From Vibrio tetraodonis (GTDB taxonomy: Bacteria; Pseudomonadota; Gammaproteobacteria; Enterobacterales; Vibrionaceae), in NCBI RefSeq assembly GCF_003350295.1, contig NZ_QLYY01000015.1, positions 62,001 through 126,000 of the forward strand: 64,000 nucleotides of DNA, in the 5' to 3' direction. The position numbers and the translations under genes were made by a program. The notes beneath the pieces were generated by a model, which ran no database searches, had not been told where the DNA came from, and saw nothing but the letters and a program-made list of their open reading frames with translations. Of this stretch, positions 8,835-16,166 are shown one piece after another; within the stretch, counting starts at the first letter, position 1; each line of letters begins with the position of its first letter.

Positions 8835-9582
8835 CGGCTTTGTTGCTATGCGACTTTTCTGCTTCGAGCTGGGCAACTTCTCTGTCCAGCTCGTTTATTT
8901 TGGTTGACATTAACTGGTGGCAATGCAGTGCGAGCTTGCGAGCATCTTCCAATTTGTAATTGGACACATCAATAGGTTCTAGCATCTCGGCAATCACAAT
9001 GCCGTTGTTTCTTCGGTTAAGGTTAATCTTATTGTGCGTTGTGCTGACACACATTGGCGTAATAGGCACGCCCGCTTCAATGGCCATTCTGAACGCGCCT
9101 GTTTTAAACGGCAATAACCCCCGGCCTTTACTACGAGTTCCTTCTGGGTAGACCCAAACCGATAAATCTCTTCGATGTATGGCTTCAGCGACTTGTTTGA
9201 TGGTATCTCTCGCTTGAGACTTGTTCTCTCTGTTGATAAGGATATTTCCAGTTATCCAATACAGCTGGCCAAAGAAAGGCAACCAAAGCAGATCTTTTTT
9301 ACCAAGAGAAACGGTTCTTGGCCTTAACATTCCAGGGTCTGTGACAAAATCATAGATGCTTTGGTGATTGGAGATATACACGCTTTTCTCTGGCGTTGGT
9401 GCATTCTCAAGCCCTCTATGAATGAGCTTTACGCCAACAATTCTTTGTAGCTGATTAAACCAGCGACAGAAAAAATATACATGCTTTGGATTTCTTGGGC
9501 TAAACAAGCAATAGACCAAGGCAAATAGTGTCGTAAAGACAATAAATACAGCAGCCAGAATCAGGCGAATAATAGCAAGCAA
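8821..9582 (-). CDS. plsC: 1-acyl-sn-glycerol-3-phosphate acyltransferase
   Basis: Inner-membrane acyltransferase making phosphatidic acid from lysophosphatidic acid. The 253-residue protein starts with a hydrophobic helix (LAAVFIVFTTLFALVY) and has the NHxxxxD catalytic motif as SNHQSIYDF and the substrate-binding motif VYPEGTRSKG. The C-terminus is a charged tail after about residue 225. It overlaps cheV tail to tail by 14 bases. Vibrios carry more than one PlsC paralogue, so the symbol is by family. Confidence 0.92.
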   Translation of the reverse strand: MLAIIRLILAAVFIVFTTLFALVYCLFSPRNPKHVYFFCRWFNQLQRIVGVKLIHRGLENAPTPEKSVYISNHQSIYDFVTDPGMLRPRTVSLGKKDLLWLPFFGQLYWITGNILINRENKSQARDTIKQVAEAIHRRDLSVWVYPEGTRSKGRGLLPFKTGAFRMAIEAGVPITPMCVSTTHNKINLNRRNNGIVIAEMLEPIDVSNYKLEDARKLALHCHQLMSTKINELDREVAQLEAEKSHSNKAVTLK

Positions 9583-10019
9583 ATGACTTTCCTCATCGAA
9601 TATAAACGCCGCACACTGACAGTCTCTATCGGGCAGCTATCGCTTAGTCTCTATTTAACCACATTAGGGTATTTCTAAGCGAGTTTGTTTTAAACATGGC
9701 CTTTGTAAGGCAAAAGTAGAGCTGTGATTTGGTTTGTTTTTGAGAAACTTAGTGACTCATTTATGGAATAAAAGCTCGACTTATTGTTGTCATTATCCAC
9801 TTTTTGTTGATTTATGTCTCACTTTTTTTGATATTGAATGTTTTGATGTTAACTAATTCAGTTGTTTTATAGATTGCTTAGAGTTTTATGGCTCTCATAT
9901 TTTATAAAGTGTTGGTTGTTTTGTGAGCGTCCTATATAGCTAGGAATCTCCTGATATGTTCATAAACGGACTATTCAAGAGAGTAAAACAATAAATATAG
10001 CTCAAAAGGATCAGAGCAT
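9583..10019. other. Intergenic region between plsC and the subtilase
   Basis: This 437-base, strongly AT-rich stretch lies between divergent genes. I see no open frame with a credible start. It should carry the promoters of both genes. The last 20 bases contain the AAAGGA ribosome site (10005-10010) of the subtilase. Confidence 0.45.
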
Positions 10020-12401
10020 ATGCACAACATGATAAATAAAAACAAAGGAATGTGTTTCCTTTCATCAATGACAGTGGCAATGGCAGGCTTTACATTTAAT
10101 GCAGCAGCAGAAGTGTCGGAGCTTAATCAGGCTAATCTTCCAACAAAATACATCGTCAAGTTTAAAGATAATCCCCCTTCACCGATGCGAATGGCGGTTT
10201 CTCCCCGCGCTGCTGCTCAGTCTAATCAAGTGGTACTTGAGCAAGCTAGCGCACGAGAAATCGAAACATTGAGTGGCCCTTCGATGTTTAGTGTGGAAAT
10301 GGATCAACAGCAAGTCGCTAAGTTAGAAAAGCATAAGCAAGTTGATTATGTTGAGGTCGACCCACCTCGTTATTTGTTCAGTGAAACCATACCTTGGGGA
10401 TATACTGCGGTAAATGCTCAGGTGTTGAGCGATGAGAATGCAGGCAATCGAACCATATGCATTATCGATTCTGGCTACGATATGACGCATCACGATCTTA
10501 GTGGCAACCGAGTCAGCGGCACCGATGATAGTGGTACAGGATCTTGGAAATACCCGGGGACAGGTAATGCGCATGGAACTCACGTAGCTGGCATCATTGC
10601 CGCAATGGCCAATGGTGAGGGAGTGAAAGGCATACTTCCCAACCAAAATGTGAATCTTCATATTGTTAAAGTCTTTAATGAGTCTGGTTGGGGCTATTCA
10701 TCAAGCTTTATGAAAGCGGTTCAAACCTGCGCTGACAATGGCGCGAACGTGGTGAACATGAGTTTAGGAGGCAGTATTGCCAGCCGAACAGAGCGTGATG
10801 TTCTGCAATCTCTGTATGATGATGGCGTGCTTTTGATTGCAGCGTCTGGCAATGGCGGCAATATCGCTCACAGCTACCCAGCATCTTACGATTCGGTGAT
10901 GTCGATTGCGGCAGTGGACAATCAAAATCATCATGCCGCATTTTCACAAGCTACCGATCAAGTTGATATATCGGCGCCAGGCGTTGCTATCTTATCGACA
11001 GTTACCATGGGTGAGGGCGTGCTTGCCGACATTCATTCGAGTGATGGTCACTATTTTGAGCGAGGCGTTGTGCCTCATAACCGTAAGGTACATAGAGTTC
11101 CAGCCAATCTGCTTGACCCATACAGACCCGATCCTATTGAAGGCAGTGTCACCGCGCCTCTTGCACTGTGTGATGTGTCCTCTGGCAGCTACGATTGTGG
11201 TGATATGTCTGACAAAATATGTCTTACCGAGCGCATTGTTAACCAAAGCCCTGACGTAAGGCCTGAGATTGAGCCAGTTAAAGCTTGTTATCAGGCTGGC
11301 GCCAAAGCGGCGATTGTGTTCAGTAACAAAGCGCTTTCTGGGCTGCAAAATCCCTTTTTACTCGACGATGATGATGAGTATCGTTTGGTGTCAGTGACTG
11401 TCGATCGCCAACTTGGGTTAGAGCTGGCAGAAAAAGTGGGTGAGAATGTGACGCTCAAAGTCACTAGAGGTGAGGATTACCAGTACTACAATGGCACCTC
11501 TATGGCAGCGCCTCATGTTTCAGGTATCGCAGGCTTGGTATGGAGTTATCACCCGCAATGTTCGGCTCAGCAAGTGCGACGAGCGCTTACGGCCACAGCG
11601 ACCGATCTTGAAGCCCAAGGTAGAGATAACCTAACCGGCTATGGATTAGTGAATGCACAAGCCGCAAAGGAGTATTTGGATATAGGTTGTAGCGGCCCTG
11701 ATGCTGGAGATAAAGTGCTGGTTAATGGCGTCGCTAAGCAGGAATTATTTGGAGAGAGTAAATCCAGCGAAATATACACCTTTGACGTTCCAGAGAATGC
11801 AACAGAGGTAACTTTTGAGCTTAGTGGTGGCACGGGCGATGTGGATATGTATGTGCGTCGCAGCGGTATACCCACAAAAAGCAGTAATGATTGTAAATCA
11901 ATTGAAGAAGGTAATAGCGAGGCTTGCTCTTTGGATGTGAGAGAAGCTGGCACATACCAAGTACTTATATACGGCTACAAGGCGTATCAAGGGGTGACTT
12001 TGCTCGCCACTCATAATGGGCAAGACTCGACCGACACGACGCCCACATACTATAGCAATGAAGACGCCATCGATATTCCAGATCAAAGTGAATCGGGCGT
12101 CAGCAGTGAGATTGATGTCGAGCGTGCGGGCGATGCGGGTTTAGTGTCTATCGAGGTTGATATCAGCCATGGTTATATTGGTGATTTGCAGCTCACGTTA
12201 GAATCTCCCTCTGGTCAAGAGGTTGTGTTACACAGTAAAACTGGAGGCGCGCTTGAAGCAATTAAAGAGACGTATCAAAAAGACTTTACTGGCTCAGATT
12301 CACAAGGGATCTGGAAGCTAAAAGCGGTCGATAATTCTTCTTGGCATACTGGGAAGATTAACCGCTGGGCCATATCTTTTGATACTTTTCCTTCAGAATA
12401 A
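10020..12401 (+). CDS. Secreted subtilisin-like serine protease (S8) with propeptide, PA, PPC and P-domain
   Basis: A 793-residue extracellular protease. A signal peptide (to about residue 31, FNAAAE) is followed by an I9 propeptide (residues about 40-120, YIVKFKDN to VDYVEVDPPRYLFS). The S8 domain has its triad in IIDSGYD (Asp, about 150), NAHGTHVAG (His, about 186) and YYNGTSMAAPHVSG (Ser, about 494). A protease-associated (PA) domain with several cysteines is inserted between His and Ser at about 340-450. After the catalytic domain come a pre-peptidase C-terminal domain (about 560-660) and a proprotein-convertase P-domain (about 680-790). A small gene with a second propeptide-like fold follows 9 bases later. 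Confidence 0.93.
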   Translation: MHNMINKNKGMCFLSSMTVAMAGFTFNAAAEVSELNQANLPTKYIVKFKDNPPSPMRMAVSPRAAAQSNQVVLEQASAREIETLSGPSMFSVEMDQQQVAKLEKHKQVDYVEVDPPRYLFSETIPWGYTAVNAQVLSDENAGNRTICIIDSGYDMTHHDLSGNRVSGTDDSGTGSWKYPGTGNAHGTHVAGIIAAMANGEGVKGILPNQNVNLHIVKVFNESGWGYSSSFMKAVQTCADNGANVVNMSLGGSIASRTERDVLQSLYDDGVLLIAASGNGGNIAHSYPASYDSVMSIAAVDNQNHHAAFSQATDQVDISAPGVAILSTVTMGEGVLADIHSSDGHYFERGVVPHNRKVHRVPANLLDPYRPDPIEGSVTAPLALCDVSSGSYDCGDMSDKICLTERIVNQSPDVRPEIEPVKACYQAGAKAAIVFSNKALSGLQNPFLLDDDDEYRLVSVTVDRQLGLELAEKVGENVTLKVTRGEDYQYYNGTSMAAPHVSGIAGLVWSYHPQCSAQQVRRALTATATDLEAQGRDNLTGYGLVNAQAAKEYLDIGCSGPDAGDKVLVNGVAKQELFGESKSSEIYTFDVPENATEVTFELSGGTGDVDMYVRRSGIPTKSSNDCKSIEEGNSEACSLDVREAGTYQVLIYGYKAYQGVTLLATHNGQDSTDTTPTYYSNEDAIDIPDQSESGVSSEIDVERAGDAGLVSIEVDISHGYIGDLQLTLESPSGQEVVLHSKTGGALEAIKETYQKDFTGSDSQGIWKLKAVDNSSWHTGKINRWAISFDTFPSE

Positions 12402-12410
12402 GGAGAGAAT

Positions 12411-12752
12411 ATGAGAAATAGGATGGTCACAATACGCACCATAGGTTGTGTTCTCATCTCGCTTTGTCTGCCAGTGGTGACACTGGCAGCAGGCCAAGAT
12501 CCAATGATGAAAGACAGCCAATTGGCAAAGATGGAAAGCGAGCCGTCTAGGTTTTACGTCAAATATCACCAAGGAAAGCAGCAGCCAGTTCGAGAGCTTT
12601 TGCAAACCAAACAGTTAGAAGTGCTCGATTCCATCGAGGATCTCCAAGTATTAGTGGTAGCAGGGCCTGAAGATAAACTTAAACAGCTTGAAGCCAATGA
12701 TTTGATCGATTATGTCGAGCCAGAACCGACTCGGCAGCTGTATTCGCAGTAG
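12411..12752 (+). CDS. Small exported protein resembling a free-standing subtilase propeptide (I9-like)
   Basis: The 113-residue product has an N-terminal signal sequence (hydrophobic to about residue 27, VVTLAAG) and a domain that matches the subtilase propeptide encoded just upstream: FYVKYHQGK aligns with YIVKFKDN, LQVLVVAGPEDKLKQLE with MFSVEMDQQQVAKLE, and IDYVEPEPTRQLYS with VDYVEVDPPRYLFS. It begins 9 bases after the protease stop and has a GGAGA ribosome site, so the two are co-transcribed. By family knowledge, I9 domains act as folding chaperones and inhibitors of subtilases; I infer it inhibits or matures the neighbouring protease. It lacks any catalytic domain. Confidence 0.75.
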   Translation: MRNRMVTIRTIGCVLISLCLPVVTLAAGQDPMMKDSQLAKMESEPSRFYVKYHQGKQQPVRELLQTKQLEVLDSIEDLQVLVVAGPEDKLKQLEANDLIDYVEPEPTRQLYSQ

Positions 12753-12805
12753 GTTTGGGCTGGTTTTATTGTAAATCTCTTCATATGCGTATTGAGTTAC
12801 ATAAT

Positions 12806-12851
12806 TATCCCCGAATGGGGATATTTTCCATTTTATCCCTACTAGGGGATA
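12806..12851. promoter_or_regulatory. Two HipB-type operators, TATCC-N8-GGATA
   Basis: Two 18-bp palindromes, TATCCCCGAATGGGGATA (12806-12823) and TATCCCTACTAGGGGATA (12834-12851), both fit TATCC-N8-GGATA, the E. coli HipB operator consensus as I recall it. They start 28 bp apart and lie past the 3' end of the HTH gene of the hip-like operon, not at its promoter. Seen directly; binding is inferred. Confidence 0.6.
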
Positions 12852-12866
12852 TTTGTCCTAAACCCC

Positions 12867-12927
12867 ATTAGTAAATAAATACTCATTAAATTGTGAGTAA
12901 GGATTTTGTGAGTAATATATTGCTCAT
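12867..12927. promoter_or_regulatory. Downstream pair of 20-bp palindromes flanking the hip-like operon
   Basis: ATTAGTAAATAAATACTCAT (12867-12886) and GTGAGTAATATATTGCTCAT (12908-12927) fit ATGAGTAA-N4-TTACTCAT with two mismatches each. Their starts are exactly 41 bp apart, the same period as the three copies at the promoter end. A lone half-site GTGAGTAA lies between them at 12893-12900. The second palindrome abuts the stop codon of the HTH gene. Confidence 0.7.
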
Positions 12928-13398
12928 TTACCCATCCTCACCATCCATTAATAGCGATTTTAACGCATCGGAAGAAGAAGGGAGTAGTCCGACTTTTAAG
13001 CCAAATAGTTTGAATACCTTGTTGAGAATCTCTGTATTATAGCTGCCCCGATCATTCTCTATATCTGAGAGTGTTTTTCTTGAGACATCGACAAGCCTTG
13101 CGAACACATCCTGTTTGAGCCCCAGTATATTAATGCGTAAACTTTTCAGCGCTTGACCCTGTGTTAGCTCTCCAAGCAATAAGTGTTTGATGATTTTGTT
13201 TGCCTCGGTTTTGCGTTCTGCTGCACTTACTGCTTTGGCGTTTTTTGAGGCTTTCGATCTAGTCAGAGTATAAAGTTGTGATCGTTCGTTAGTCGAATGA
13301 GTTGCATTCGTCCCAGTCTTGGGCTGATGTTGATTTCGGTTTGCTCTTAGACGAGCCACCGTATCTTGTACTGACTCCTTATTGCTTGGCTTGTTCAT
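12928..13398 (-). CDS. XRE-type HTH protein, HipB-like antitoxin candidate
   Basis: A 156-residue protein whose C-terminal half (about residues 90-145, LKQDVFARLVDVSRKTLSDIE then NTEILNKVFKLFGLKVGL) is a Cro/C1-type helix-turn-helix resembling HipB. The first 85 residues are basic and low-complexity, an extension that E. coli HipB lacks. I choose the start at 13398 because it overlaps the stop codon of the upstream kinase gene as ATGA and has GGGGA six bases before it, which implies translational coupling. Predicted to bind the kinase and repress the operon. Two kinds of operator arrays surround the operon. Confidence 0.82.
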   Translation of the reverse strand: MNKPSNKESVQDTVARLRANRNQHQPKTGTNATHSTNERSQLYTLTRSKASKNAKAVSAAERKTEANKIIKHLLLGELTQGQALKSLRINILGLKQDVFARLVDVSRKTLSDIENDRGSYNTEILNKVFKLFGLKVGLLPSSSDALKSLLMDGEDG

Positions 13399-14756
13399 AG
13401 CAGTCCCCATTTAGTGAGCTTTTCTGATATACGATTAAGTCCAACGGCTGGCATCTCCAAGATTTGTTCTGGAACTCCTCGTAATGCTAGTCTCTGCTTT
13501 AAGTCGATGCATTTACTTGCCGTTACCTGTAGCTCTTGTAATAACACTTCTTTTGGTACGAGATCAGATAAGGTGTCCGCAATTTTGACGAAGTCATAAG
13601 TTCCGCCAACCTCTAGTGGGGCTTTCCATTTTGTTGTTCTTGGAATGCCTTCAGGATCAGCTTTCATTGGTGCGAAATCGTAAACGGGAGCAAGCTTTAT
13701 GACTCCATCACCTTTTAAGAATGAAGTGTTTCTGCCGTGGTTATCACTATTACCAAACAAGATGTTGAGTAGATCTCTCTTCACCCATTCAATGACGAAA
13801 GCTTGGGTATCAAAGATATACCCTTGGTGTTTAACCATATTGCTTTCAGTAATTTTTTCTATAAGAGTTTGGATTGTTGTTTCGTGATCAAGAGTGACCC
13901 CTGCGCCTTTGCTCAAAATGGAATACACAGATTCCATACCAATTCTCTCTATTTGTTGATCAATAACTTGAACATCAAATCGAGGAAGCCATAAAGAAGG
14001 GTAGTTTACTCCTTCCTCCAAGCGCATACCGTCGGTGGATATCGTTTCAACGCCCATTTCAGTTAGCTCGTGGTAGAAGTAGAACTCAGCTCTTAGAATA
14101 TTACAGTCGATGGTGCTTCTTGAGCCTCTAGGGTACTTTACTAAGTAATGTAAGTCGTGGTTGTTATTGTCATCTTGGTACGGATCAATCCATATTTTTT
14201 CGCTGCTAGAGCTATGATCGAAACCACATCGGAGGATTAGTTTTGGCGCTTCACCTCCAGCCCCAGTTGCACCACCTGCGGCTGCTCCTCTTTGTTGTGC
14301 GTAGTCGAGAAAATCACCTGCTCGATTTTTAACATCATCAACAGAGAAATAGAGGTTGTCTGCTACTTCGTAGCGCTCAGGAAGAGAGTCTTTTATTCTT
14401 AAGTTACCAATAGGCGACATTGTGCCAAACTTGAGTAAAACATAGTCTTGCTCATCTGAACTAAGGTCCTCAATATCTAGGTGCTTGACCCAGTACCGTC
14501 TGCTAGCGCCGCTAGGCATAATATCGTCTAGAAACGTTAACCATCCGGGTTTACCCATATCATCAAAAAAGAACGAGATAGGATAGTTTAGTGAAACAGC
14601 GTGGAAGTCATCTTTATCATGATGTTCTAGTGCATAGTCGCTGAGGTAGTTGAGTTCAGTCACTCGGAAATTATGTTGGCGACTTTTAGGAAATGAGATG
14701 ATACCAATATCTATCCATTCACCTTTGATAAAAGCTTGTACGGTTAGTTCTTCCAT
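13395..14756 (-). CDS. HipA-family serine/threonine kinase toxin
   Basis: A HipA-like kinase of about 453 residues. Known HipA proteins phosphorylate tRNA synthetases and induce dormancy. Visible kinase motifs are LILRCGFD near the nucleotide site, LPRFDVQ, the catalytic loop NILFGNSDNHGRNTSFL and the metal-binding LAPVYDFAPM. A Gly/Ala-rich loop (RGAAAGGATGAGGEAPK, about residues 160-175) is in the position of the HipA autophosphorylation/P-loop region. The ATG at 14756 is preferred to the upstream GTG (14765) because of an AGAGG ribosome site 8 bases before it. The kinase gene precedes the HTH gene, the reverse of E. coli hipBA. Confidence 0.88.
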   Translation of the reverse strand: MEELTVQAFIKGEWIDIGIISFPKSRQHNFRVTELNYLSDYALEHHDKDDFHAVSLNYPISFFFDDMGKPGWLTFLDDIMPSGASRRYWVKHLDIEDLSSDEQDYVLLKFGTMSPIGNLRIKDSLPERYEVADNLYFSVDDVKNRAGDFLDYAQQRGAAAGGATGAGGEAPKLILRCGFDHSSSSEKIWIDPYQDDNNNHDLHYLVKYPRGSRSTIDCNILRAEFYFYHELTEMGVETISTDGMRLEEGVNYPSLWLPRFDVQVIDQQIERIGMESVYSILSKGAGVTLDHETTIQTLIEKITESNMVKHQGYIFDTQAFVIEWVKRDLLNILFGNSDNHGRNTSFLKGDGVIKLAPVYDFAPMKADPEGIPRTTKWKAPLEVGGTYDFVKIADTLSDLVPKEVLLQELQVTASKCIDLKQRLALRGVPEQILEMPAVGLNRISEKLTKWGLL

Positions 14757-14777
14757 CGACAACACCTCTACTTATCA

Positions 14778-14879
14778 ATGAGTAAAATTTTACTCGTAAA
14801 TTGCTTTTTTTTCAAGTAATGAGTAATTATTTACTCATTTTTGGTTTGGGAGATACTTTGTGCGTAAATAATTACTCAT
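14778..14879. promoter_or_regulatory. Promoter and triple operator of the hip-like operon
   Basis: Three 20-bp palindromes, ATGAGTAAAATTTTACTCGT (14778), ATGAGTAATTATTTACTCAT (14819, perfect) and GTGCGTAAATAATTACTCAT (14860), start exactly 41 bp apart with 21-bp spacers. On the minus strand a promoter TTGAAA (14815-14810), 17-bp spacer, TAAAAT (14792-14787) places its -10 box inside the first palindrome and its -35 box four bases from the second. Occupancy of these sites would block RNA polymerase, so they look like autoregulatory operators. Confidence 0.75.
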
Positions 14880-14914
14880 AGGCTGTAAGCCAAATTTGTT
14901 GATGAACAGAATGG

Positions 14915-15040
14915 ATGGAAATAGCTCGAAAAAGCTGGCCTGACTTATTGCAACAACTTCCGATGGAAGCTGAGCATAAATCAGCACTTAAGAAGCATTG
15001 GCAACAATTAAGCAGCTATTTTAAGCTTTTAAAAGGGTAA
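14915..15040 (+). CDS. Short open frame of unknown function, possibly a gene remnant
   Basis: A 41-codon frame starting MEIARKSWPDLLQQLP and ending YFKLLKG. It has no clear ribosome site. The composition looks protein-like (amphipathic, Gln/Lys/Leu-rich), so it may be the surviving end of a larger accessory gene. I do not recognise it. It lies between the hip-like operon and the unknown membrane protein near ssrA. Confidence 0.25.
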   Translation: MEIARKSWPDLLQQLPMEAEHKSALKKHWQQLSSYFKLLKG

Positions 15041-15195
15041 TAAGTCACCGCTCTTTGTGTGACAAATAAGATGTAAACAAAGTGCTTAAGTAAAGCCATT
15101 TAGTGTTAGTGGAATGGTGATGAGGGATAGTAGCAGCCAAGGAGTTAGGAATAGCTGGGGTTATGTTGTATAGGTTACTTGATGTGTAATGTTGG

Positions 15196-15226
15196 TATAA
15201 TACCCTTAGTATTAAACACTAGGGAT
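15196..15226 (+). promoter_or_regulatory. Extended -10 promoter and ribosome site of the gene at 15233
   Basis: TTGGTATAAT (15192-15201) is a consensus extended -10 element. AGGGA near 15222-15226 is a ribosome site about 7 bases before the ATG at 15233. Together they argue against the longer frame that begins at 15179, since that start would lie upstream of the promoter. Confidence 0.6.
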
Positions 15227-15232
15227 AGTTCA

Positions 15233-16093
15233 ATGCTAGACAAGTGGTTTGTTGAAAAGCTCAAGAGTGTACTTGAAGTACCAAAGCTCCAATCAGTACC
15301 AAGAAGTGGCAGTGAGGGAGCTGAGGTAGATTGTTACTCTGTTCGTATCAAGCAGGGCGATGTTAATTATATTGGGGAGAGGGTTGAAGGTAATTCTCTG
15401 TATGCACTAGCGTGGGTAGAAGGAGACCAAGAATTTAATGAACCAGTAGAGCCAAGTCTTGGTGGGTTAAGTACCTTTGAGTTTGAGGTTAGGCATTTCC
15501 ATGGTTTGGTTGACCATATTTACTGCACTAAACGAGAGTTTTTGTGGTATGAATGCACAGGCTATTACAAGTTAGTATCGCTCTATGTGCTAGCTAAGTA
15601 CTGTGTCCATAAGTTCTTCCATAGCAAGAAGCCACTGAAGAGACCAAATAGAATTAAAGTACTTGAAACAGTTGATAGAATGACAGAAGACAATCCACAC
15701 AAAGAGTTATCAGCCAGAGCTGTTAGCAATGACTTGTACGGAAATATGTCCATTTTTAATAATAAGTCTAAAGTCAGGGTGGATAGAATCCAGCGTATAC
15801 TTGAGTCGCTTGTAGAATCTGGAGAATTAAGAGCTAAAAATAGCTTTACTTTTACAGCGAAAGGTAAACTACTGGTTACTCTTGAACACCTAAAGGAAGA
15901 AAAAGCTAGACAAGACAGGGCGGATAGCAATGCAAGATGGATGGCTATTTTGACTTTAATCCTTGCTATAGCTGCACTCCTTCAGTCAGGGTTAGTGAGA
16001 ACTACATACTTCTCTAATATTGATTGGTTTATGGAATTGCTTTTTGATGGGATTCAGATAACTAAAGAGCGGATAAAAGATGTGGTACTTTAG
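15233..16093 (+). CDS. Uncharacterised protein with C-terminal membrane helix, next to ssrA
   Basis: A 286-residue protein that I do not recognise. The N-terminal 100 residues are mixed alpha/beta with several acidic patches. Residues about 135-215 (IKVLETVDRMTEDNP, VDRIQRILESLVESGELRAK, FTFTAKGKLLV) look like a winged-helix module. A charged segment (LEHLKEEKARQDRADSNAR) leads into one hydrophobic helix (WMAILTLILAIAALLQSGLV) and a 30-residue tail. It has its own promoter and lies 73 bases from the 3' end of ssrA, a known integration hotspot, so it is probably acquired accessory DNA. A membrane-anchored DNA- or nucleotide-sensing role is possible but unproven. Confidence 0.6.
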   Translation: MLDKWFVEKLKSVLEVPKLQSVPRSGSEGAEVDCYSVRIKQGDVNYIGERVEGNSLYALAWVEGDQEFNEPVEPSLGGLSTFEFEVRHFHGLVDHIYCTKREFLWYECTGYYKLVSLYVLAKYCVHKFFHSKKPLKRPNRIKVLETVDRMTEDNPHKELSARAVSNDLYGNMSIFNNKSKVRVDRIQRILESLVESGELRAKNSFTFTAKGKLLVTLEHLKEEKARQDRADSNARWMAILTLILAIAALLQSGLVRTTYFSNIDWFMELLFDGIQITKERIKDVVL

Positions 16094-16122
16094 TGTGCAT
16101 CTATACAAAAACAGCGCATTAC

Positions 16123-16158
16123 CAAAAAAGCGTTAACTAATTGATAATACGCTGTTTC
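16123..16158 (-). terminator. Terminator of ssrA
   Basis: Read on the minus strand, AGCGTATTATC...GTTAACGCTTTTTT forms an imperfect hairpin with an AGCGT/ACGCT base and a T run, just after the CCA end of tmRNA. Confidence 0.6.
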
Positions 16159-16166
16159 CAAACGTT

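Noticed and set aside
10992..11348. 118-codon frame antisense to the subtilase
   Set aside because: Shadow of the protease gene; no start signal and no recognisable features.
15179..15232. Upstream extension of the unknown protein near ssrA
   Set aside because: A consensus extended -10 promoter lies inside it, and a good ribosome site precedes the ATG at 15233.
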